25,542 nt of DNA from CAYQTL01 sp964420405 (GTDB lineage Bacteria; Acidobacteriota; Thermoanaerobaculia; Thermoanaerobaculales; Sulfomarinibacteraceae), in assembly GCA_964420405.1 (NCBI GenBank), contig CAYQTL010000074.1:1-25542 (forward strand). The letters run 5' to 3'. A model generated the notes under the pieces. It was given only the letters and a program-made list of their open reading frames with translations, had not been told where the DNA came from and did not search any database. Both the position numbers and the translations under genes were made by a program. Below are positions 20,050 to 25,542 of this stretch, piece by piece; the stretch's first letter is position 1, and every line of letters starts with the position of its first letter.

Positions 20050-21645
20050 TCAGACCTTCGGCCCGGCCGCCCGGATCTCGTCGGAGGCGTCGGCCTCGAA
20101 CTGGGCGAAGTTGGCGTGGAACCGTGCCGCGAGGTCGCGCGCCTTGGTGTCGTAGGCCGCGGGGTCGGCCCAGGTGGCCCGAGGGTTCAGGATCTCCGCT
20201 GGGACGCCGTCGACGGCGGTCGGAACCTGGAGGCCGAACACCGGATCCGTGACGAGCTCGGCGTCGGCCAGCCGCCCCTCCAGCGCCGCGTCCAGCAACG
20301 CCCGGGTGTGCCCGATCGGCATCCGGTGGCCGACACCGTAGGGGCCGCCGGTCCAGCCGGTGTTGACCAGCCAGCAGTCGACGCCGTGGGTGCGGATCCG
20401 GTCTGCGAGCAGCTCGGCGTAGAACGCCGGCGGCCGCACCATGAACGGCGCCCCGAAGCACGCCGAGAAGGTGGCGGTGGGCTCGGTGACGCCGGCCTCG
20501 GTGCCGGCGACCTTGGCGGTGTACCCCGAGATGAAGTGGTACATGGCCTGCTCGGGGGTCAGCTTCGAGATCGGCGGCAGCACTCCGAAGGCGTCGGCCG
20601 TCAGCATGACGACGTTGCGCGGGTGACCGGCCATCTTCTCGGGCAGGCTGTTGGCGATGTGGCTGAGCGGGTAGGCGGCGCGGGTGTTCTCGGTCAGGCT
20701 GTCGTCGTCGAGGTCGAGGGAGCGCTCGATGACGTCGTAGCCGACGTTCTCCAGGACGGTGCCGAACATCCGCGTGGTGGCGTAGATCTCCGGCTCGGAC
20801 GCCTCGCTCAGGCGGATCACCTTGGCGTAGCAGCCGCCTTCGAAGTTGAACACGCCGTCGTCGGACCAGCCATGCTCGTCGTCGCCGATGAGCTGGCGTT
20901 TGGGGTCGGCCGACAGGGTCGTCTTGCCGGTGCCGGACAGGCCGAAGAACACCGCCACGTCGCCGTCGGGGCCGATGTTGGCGGAGCAGTGCATCGGCAG
21001 CACCTGCTGCGCCGGCAGCAGGTAGTTGAGGACGGTGAACACCGACTTCTTGATCTCGCCGGCGTAGCTCGTGCCGCCGATCAGCACCAGCCGTCGGGTC
21101 AGGTTGAGGAGGATGAACGCCTCCGAGTTGGTGCCGTCGACCTCCGGGATCGCCTGGAAGTTGGGGGCGTGGAGCACCGTGAACTCGGGCCTGTGGCGGG
21201 CGAGCTCATCGTCCGTCGCCTGGATGAAGAGGTTGCGGGCGAACAGGGAGTGCCAGGCGCGGACGGTGATGATCCGCACCGGCAGCCGGTAGCGGGGGTC
21301 GGCCCCCGCGAAGCAGTCCTGGACCCAGACATCGCGGTCCTGCAGGTACGCCTGCAGCCGGCGGAACATGTTGTCGAACACCTGCTGGGAGATCGGCCGG
21401 TTGACGGCGCCCCACCAGACGTCGTCCCTGGTGTCGGGCTCCTCGACGATGAACTTGTCCTTCGCGGCGCGGCCGGTGTGCAGGCCGGTGCGCACGATCA
21501 CCGGGCCGAGGTGGGCCAGGTGTCCTTCGCCGTTCCTGATGATGTCCTCGTACAGCAGCGCCGTGTTGTGGTTCCAGTGCACCTTGCGCACGTTGTAGAT
21601 CTGCTGATCTTCGAGACCGTGGCGGCTGCGGATCCGCTCTCTCAT
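20050..21645 (-). CDS. pckA: ATP-dependent phosphoenolpyruvate carboxykinase
   Basis: PckA converts oxaloacetate and ATP to PEP, CO2 and ADP, the entry to gluconeogenesis. The 531-residue protein has the family's usual length. It shows RTGLHTGRAAKDKF (52-65), the active-site stretch GGTSYAGEIKKSVFTVLNY (190-208), MHCSANIG (218-225), the P-loop GLSGTGKTTLSADP (235-248), GDDEHGWSDDGVFNFEGGCYAK (254-275) and NTGWTGGPYGVG near the C-terminus. The GTG-free ATG start at 21645 is preceded by GGAGGAG (21654-21648). An open frame upstream is a shadow of the divergent gene. It stands alone and shares a 124-bp divergent promoter region with the large secreted protein gene. Confidence 0.97.
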   Translation of the reverse strand: MRERIRSRHGLEDQQIYNVRKVHWNHNTALLYEDIIRNGEGHLAHLGPVIVRTGLHTGRAAKDKFIVEEPDTRDDVWWGAVNRPISQQVFDNMFRRLQAYLQDRDVWVQDCFAGADPRYRLPVRIITVRAWHSLFARNLFIQATDDELARHRPEFTVLHAPNFQAIPEVDGTNSEAFILLNLTRRLVLIGGTSYAGEIKKSVFTVLNYLLPAQQVLPMHCSANIGPDGDVAVFFGLSGTGKTTLSADPKRQLIGDDEHGWSDDGVFNFEGGCYAKVIRLSEASEPEIYATTRMFGTVLENVGYDVIERSLDLDDDSLTENTRAAYPLSHIANSLPEKMAGHPRNVVMLTADAFGVLPPISKLTPEQAMYHFISGYTAKVAGTEAGVTEPTATFSACFGAPFMVRPPAFYAELLADRIRTHGVDCWLVNTGWTGGPYGVGHRMPIGHTRALLDAALEGRLADAELVTDPVFGLQVPTAVDGVPAEILNPRATWADPAAYDTKARDLAARFHANFAQFEADASDEIRAAGPKV

Positions 21646-21756
21646 GGCTCCTCCGTGAGGCCGCGACCGGGAGGCGGCGGCGTTGGACGGCTGTCGTGGA
21701 CGGGTGTCGTCGAGGCTGGAGCAACGTGACGCGGTCGGACGTTGTTCCCCGTCGGA

Positions 21757-21762
21757 TAGGAT
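21757..21762 (+). promoter_or_regulatory. Possible -10 box of the large secreted protein gene
   Basis: TAGGAT followed by GGG ends 7 nt before the ATG at 21770, compatible with a leaderless or nearly leaderless transcript. The ATG inside it (21761) is in frame and is the competing start. Confidence 0.35.
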
Positions 21763-21769
21763 GGGAGAC

Positions 21770-24700
21770 ATGACCTCCTCAGCACACCGCACGTGGTCGT
21801 GTGTCGCCGCCGTGGCGGTTCTGGCCGTCGCCGTGGCCGCGGCCGGTCCGCCGCCGGCGGCGCCCGACCCGTGGACCCGCGAGCGGATCGAGGCGGCGAC
21901 ACCGCGGTGGCCGAACCCGTTCCTGGCGTTCCTGCCGGCCGGCGCCGAGCCCGACATGGCGTACTGGCGCGCCAGGATGGCGATGGAGGCCCTCGACCGG
22001 CGGCGCGCGCGAACCACCGGCGAGACGACGGTGGTTCTCGAGCAGGAGCCCGGCGGAGTGCTGGGAGGCAACGACCACCCACGGGTCGGCGAGCCGCTGC
22101 CGCAGGCCGGCACCGCTCCGTGGGCCGGCGCCGCGGTGACGGTCGCCGGCCTCCTGCGCGCATCCCCCGCCGACGGAGGGGCCGCCACCGAGCCCGATGG
22201 CGCGATCGGGACGGCGACGCCGCTCGCGGTGACCGCCGGCGCACGGGTGACGGTGGAGGGCGTGATCGGAGACGGGGCCCACGGCTCCGCCGGCGCGACC
22301 CCGAGCGGCGACTTCGACTTCTTCTCCCTCGCCGCCGCGGCCGGCGACACCATCGAGGTCCTGGTCCGCACGTCGGAGCCGATGCTCGACCTCGACCCGA
22401 TCGTGGCGGTCTACAGCCCGGCCGGGACGGTGCTCGGGTTCAACGACAACGTCCCGGTGTCGGGCTTCCTGTCCAATCGCGACAGCTGGCTCGAGGTGGT
22501 GGCGCCGGCCGACGGCCTCTACTTCGTGGCGGTGGGCGGCTGGTCGCCGTCCGTCGACCAGCTCCCCGCGGATCCTTCGGACCCGGCGTCGGGACCCGGG
22601 GCGGGGTCGGAGGGCGAGTACCGGCTCGTGGTGGGCGTCGAGGCGCCCGATCCCGGCGACCGCGACTGCTTCCGGGTCGCCGTCCGTGCCGGCGACGTGC
22701 TCGGGGCGACGGTCGTCGGGGCCACCGGGATCGCCGTGACGACCCTCGACGATGTCGAGCTCGTGGCGACCTCCGGCGGCGACCTGTCGGCGATCTACCC
22801 CCCCGCCTCGACGCTGCCGGGCGGCGGCGGCGGCACCGTCGCCCGCACGGTCGATGCCGGCGGCGAGGTGGCGGTGTGCGTTTCGGCGCCGCTCTTCTAC
22901 GAGGTGGGGGAGTATCGCCTCGAGATCCGGCTCGACCGCAGCCCTCTCGACCGCGAGCCGGCTCCGCGCCGGCAGGTCCTGTTCGTGGATCTCGATGGCG
23001 CGGTGGTGGACGCGTCGGCGTTCGGCGGGCCGCCGCGAGACGCCGTGCTGTCACCGCTGGCGGCGTTCCTGCCCGGCTGGGGGCTGTCGCCGGCCGACGA
23101 GGACACGCTGGTCGACGGGATTCTCCTGGCGGTGCGCGACACCCTCGAGCACGACGTGCGACACCGCGGCGGCAACGGCGACGCGGCGGCGTCCGGCCTG
23201 GCCGCCGAGTTCGACATCGAGATCCGGTCGAGCCGCGACCACCCCGACCCCGGGGCCGACCCCGCCGTGGCGCGGATCGTGGTCGGCGGGACCATCGACC
23301 AGCTCGGCGTCCCGACGGTGGGCATCGCCGAGCACATCGACCCCGGCAACCTGGAGACCGCGGGCACGGCGGTGGTGCTGCTCGACCTGCTGAGCGCGCC
23401 GGCGCCGAACCCGACGTCGCTGAACACGGTCGACCGTGCGCCCGGGGTGGCGCTGCTCGACGTCGTGGCGCTGGCGGTGGGGAACATCGTCGCCCACGAG
23501 GCCGGCCACCTCTTCGGCAACTTCCACACCGACCGCGACCGTGGCCCGCCGACGATCATGGACACGGGGGGCGACCTGCTCAACGTGCTCGGCGCGGGCG
23601 ACGACGGCGTGGTGGGAACGGCGGACGACGTCGACGTCGACCTGGGGCCGGACGACTACTCGCCGCGGGAGGTCTTCCGGGGCGTCGAGAACACCCTCGA
23701 GGTGGTGTCCTTCGGGCTGCCGCTGGGCGGGGACCGCCCGCGGATCGTCGTCGCGCCGCCGGTGGTCCGGCTCGGGCCGGTCGACGTCGGGGCCGTCGCC
23801 ACCGAGGCGGTGCGGATGGGAAGCGTCGGGACGGTGCCGCTGGTGGTGTCGGGGGCGAGCCTGGGAGGACCCACCCCGGGGCCGTTCTCCGTGGTTTCCG
23901 GCGGCGGCGCCGGCGTCCTGTCCCCCGGCGGCTCCGCCGTGGTGGAGCTGTCCTTCGTCCCGGCGGGGGAGGGGCCCGCGGAGGCCGTGCTCGACATCGC
24001 GTCGGACGATCCCGGTGCCGCCACGGTCGCGGTTGTGCTGCGGGGCCGGGGCGGGGTTCCGGCGAGCTCCGCGATGCCGCCGTCGCTCGACTTCGGGACC
24101 CTGGTCTACGGCGACGCGTCGGTCTCGGCGACCCTCGACGTGACGGTCGCCAACGTCGGCGACGGCCCGCTCACGGTCGACCACGCGGTTCTGTCCGGCG
24201 GCACGCCGCACCGGTTCGGGATCGGCGCCGGCGGCCCGCCGTTCGCGCTCCAGCCGGGCACGGTGCGGGTGCTCGAGGTCTCGTTCCGGCCCGGCGGCGA
24301 GGTCGGGGAGTCGCGCACCACCCTCGCACTGCTCGGCGACGATCCCGCCGCGCCGCGGCTCGACGTGGCTCTCGCGGGCTTCGCCGACGGGCCCGACGTG
24401 GACGTGGACCCGCCGTCACCCTACGCCTTCGGCGTGGCGACCGTCGGTGAGACGCGCCGTCGGGACTTCATCGTCGTCAACCTCGGATTCCGTCCCCTGC
24501 AGGTGGTGGGCTCAGAGGTGACCGGGGACGCCGGTGGCGGTTTCGCGATCGCCTTCGGCGGCGGCGCGGTGCAGCTGGACCCCGGCGAAGCGCACGTCGT
24601 CCGGGTGACCGCGGCGCCGGTCGAGGACGGACGGTTCGAGGGCGGGCTGCGGATCTCCAGCGACGACCCCGACGAGAGCGAGCTGGTGGTCGAGCTGCTC

Positions 24701-25471
24701 GTCGAAGGCGTGGTCCCGGAGCTCGTGGTGTCGCCGGCGAGCCACGACTTCGGTCCCGTGCGGGTCGGCGACGCCGCCGTGAAGCGCTTCTTCCTCGTCA
24801 ACCAGGGCGAGGGACGCCTGCAGGTGGAGCCGCCGGCTCTGGCGGGCTCCGACCCGGGGGCGTTCGGGATCACCGCCGGTGGCGGTGTTCCGATCGTGCT
24901 GCTCGAAGGGGGCGTGTGGCCGATCGACGTCGAGTTCCGGCCGGATGCTGCCGGCGGCCGGACGGCGGAGCTGGTCCTCGAGAGCAACGACCCCACGAGG
25001 CCGCGGGTCGAGGTCGCGCTGGCGGGAGCCGGCGCGTTGCCCGAGCTGGCGGTCGGCAAGTCGTGCCGTGGCGGCGCCAACCCCGGGTGCACCGTCGAGG
25101 TCGCCAACCTCGGCGCCGTGGCGGCGACGGGCGTGGTGGTCGAGGATCTCCTGCCGGACGGTGCCATCTGGATCGGCGACGGCTGTGGCGCCGGTCCGCC
25201 GGCGGGCGGCACCTGGACCTGGCATGCCGGCACTCTGGAGGCCGGTGACCGCGCGGCGTGCACCCTGGAGCTCGAGCTCGACGGTGCCGGCGGTGGTCCG
25301 GTCGTCAACCTGGTGACGGTGCGGTGGGACGGGACCCCGTCCGGCCAGGTGGACGACCAGGCCGTCGCCGAGATCCCGCTCGCGGCGCCGATTCCGGCGG
25401 TGGGCACGGCCGGGCTGCTGCTGCTGGGCGCGCTGCTCGCGGCGGCGGGGGTGTGGGTGCTGCGTCGGTAG
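21770..25471 (+). CDS. Large secreted metzincin-like metalloprotease with choice-of-anchor-D repeats, DUF11-like domain and C-terminal sorting tail
   Basis: The 1233-residue product has a signal peptide (about 1-26), a PPC-like beta domain (about 157-295: SGDFDFFSLAAAAGDTIEV, DGLYFVAVGGW), and a second related module to about 400. The protease region follows, with HEAGHLFGNFH (His576, Glu577, His580, His586) and a Met-turn candidate in TIMD (Met597), the metzincin pattern. Four Hydin/choice-of-anchor-D-like repeats begin near 662, 769, 880 and 988 (LDFGTLVYGD, YAFGVATVGE, HDFGPVRVGD). A DUF11-like segment spans about 1090-1200 with paired cysteines. The end, PIPAVGTAGLLLLGALLAAA then RR, is a membrane tail like IPTL/PEP-CTERM signals. 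An in-frame ATG at 21761 would add three residues. The substrate is unknown. Confidence 0.85.
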   Translation: MTSSAHRTWSCVAAVAVLAVAVAAAGPPPAAPDPWTRERIEAATPRWPNPFLAFLPAGAEPDMAYWRARMAMEALDRRRARTTGETTVVLEQEPGGVLGGNDHPRVGEPLPQAGTAPWAGAAVTVAGLLRASPADGGAATEPDGAIGTATPLAVTAGARVTVEGVIGDGAHGSAGATPSGDFDFFSLAAAAGDTIEVLVRTSEPMLDLDPIVAVYSPAGTVLGFNDNVPVSGFLSNRDSWLEVVAPADGLYFVAVGGWSPSVDQLPADPSDPASGPGAGSEGEYRLVVGVEAPDPGDRDCFRVAVRAGDVLGATVVGATGIAVTTLDDVELVATSGGDLSAIYPPASTLPGGGGGTVARTVDAGGEVAVCVSAPLFYEVGEYRLEIRLDRSPLDREPAPRRQVLFVDLDGAVVDASAFGGPPRDAVLSPLAAFLPGWGLSPADEDTLVDGILLAVRDTLEHDVRHRGGNGDAAASGLAAEFDIEIRSSRDHPDPGADPAVARIVVGGTIDQLGVPTVGIAEHIDPGNLETAGTAVVLLDLLSAPAPNPTSLNTVDRAPGVALLDVVALAVGNIVAHEAGHLFGNFHTDRDRGPPTIMDTGGDLLNVLGAGDDGVVGTADDVDVDLGPDDYSPREVFRGVENTLEVVSFGLPLGGDRPRIVVAPPVVRLGPVDVGAVATEAVRMGSVGTVPLVVSGASLGGPTPGPFSVVSGGGAGVLSPGGSAVVELSFVPAGEGPAEAVLDIASDDPGAATVAVVLRGRGGVPASSAMPPSLDFGTLVYGDASVSATLDVTVANVGDGPLTVDHAVLSGGTPHRFGIGAGGPPFALQPGTVRVLEVSFRPGGEVGESRTTLALLGDDPAAPRLDVALAGFADGPDVDVDPPSPYAFGVATVGETRRRDFIVVNLGFRPLQVVGSEVTGDAGGGFAIAFGGGAVQLDPGEAHVVRVTAAPVEDGRFEGGLRISSDDPDESELVVELLVEGVVPELVVSPASHDFGPVRVGDAAVKRFFLVNQGEGRLQVEPPALAGSDPGAFGITAGGGVPIVLLEGGVWPIDVEFRPDAAGGRTAELVLESNDPTRPRVEVALAGAGALPELAVGKSCRGGANPGCTVEVANLGAVAATGVVVEDLLPDGAIWIGDGCGAGPPAGGTWTWHAGTLEAGDRAACTLELELDGAGGGPVVNLVTVRWDGTPSGQVDDQAVAEIPLAAPIPAVGTAGLLLLGALLAAAGVWVLRR

Positions 25472-25542
25472 GCCGGACCGTCATCCCCGCCGGAGACGGC
25501 GGTCGTCGCTCCTCCGATCCCGATCCCGATCCCGATCCCGTT
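25472..25542. repeat. GATCCC hexamer array at the right edge
   Basis: CGTCATCC at 25479-25486 is another copy of the GGATGACG motif. From 25515 to the window end the sequence is a run of GATCCC units ending in GTT, the same family as at 130-218, 7011-7050 and 7321-7376. It continues beyond the window. Confidence 0.8.

Noticed and set aside
19870..21729. Plus-strand open frame antisense to pckA
   Set aside because: The pckA motifs on the minus strand are complete, and the antisense translation is Gly/Val/Asp-rich with no domain.

Overview
The window is a very GC-rich piece of bacterial chromosome, with GC-biased third codon positions, frequent GTG starts and genes packed with 1-20 nt overlaps. 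Lipobox lipoproteins, an ATP-type PEP carboxykinase, HD-GYP and roadblock proteins, and intergenic regions full of short palindromes and (GGGATC)n/(GGGAAC)n hexamers suggest an uncultured Gram-negative lineage. Acidobacteriota (Thermoanaerobaculia/Holophagae-like) is my best guess, from overall impression only. I see no tRNA, rRNA, CRISPR array, phage gene or transposase.

Left part (1-6918), all minus strand. An apparent operon runs HD-GYP membrane phosphodiesterase, TPR lipoprotein, roadblock/LC7 protein, FtsY. After about 120 nt it is followed by ribD, ribE and a gene I do not recognise. The first junctions are overlapping stop/start codons, so translation is probably coupled.

Middle part (6919-13069). 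A repeat-rich divergent region precedes a stand-alone response regulator that overlaps a KynB-type kynurenine formamidase. A second repeat cluster precedes a short-chain dehydrogenase. On the minus strand a geranylgeranyl-reductase-family flavoprotein and a UbiA-type prenyltransferase form a tight two-gene operon, preceded by a 16-bp-arm perfect palindrome. Upstream of that is a small secreted protein, then a roughly 480-bp divergent control region.

Right part (13070-25542). A TMTC-like membrane/TPR protein is translationally coupled to a second multi-pass GT-C-like protein, a plausible glycosylation pair. A third repeat cluster with an 85-bp tandem repeat touches the end of mtaB. A LivJ-type substrate-binding lipoprotein lies just upstream of mtaB in the same direction. 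Next come ATP-dependent PEP carboxykinase and, divergently, a large secreted protein with a metzincin-like zinc motif, four choice-of-anchor-D-like repeats, a DUF11-like domain and a C-terminal membrane sorting tail.

The points most worth a second look are the dispersed hairpin repeat family with a compensatory base-pair change, a recurring TANNATGG promoter-like element that creates false ATG starts, the palindrome around a possible -10 before the flavoprotein/UbiA operon, the UbiA homologue with a degraded first aspartate motif, and the HD-GYP/TPR/roadblock/ftsY operon.
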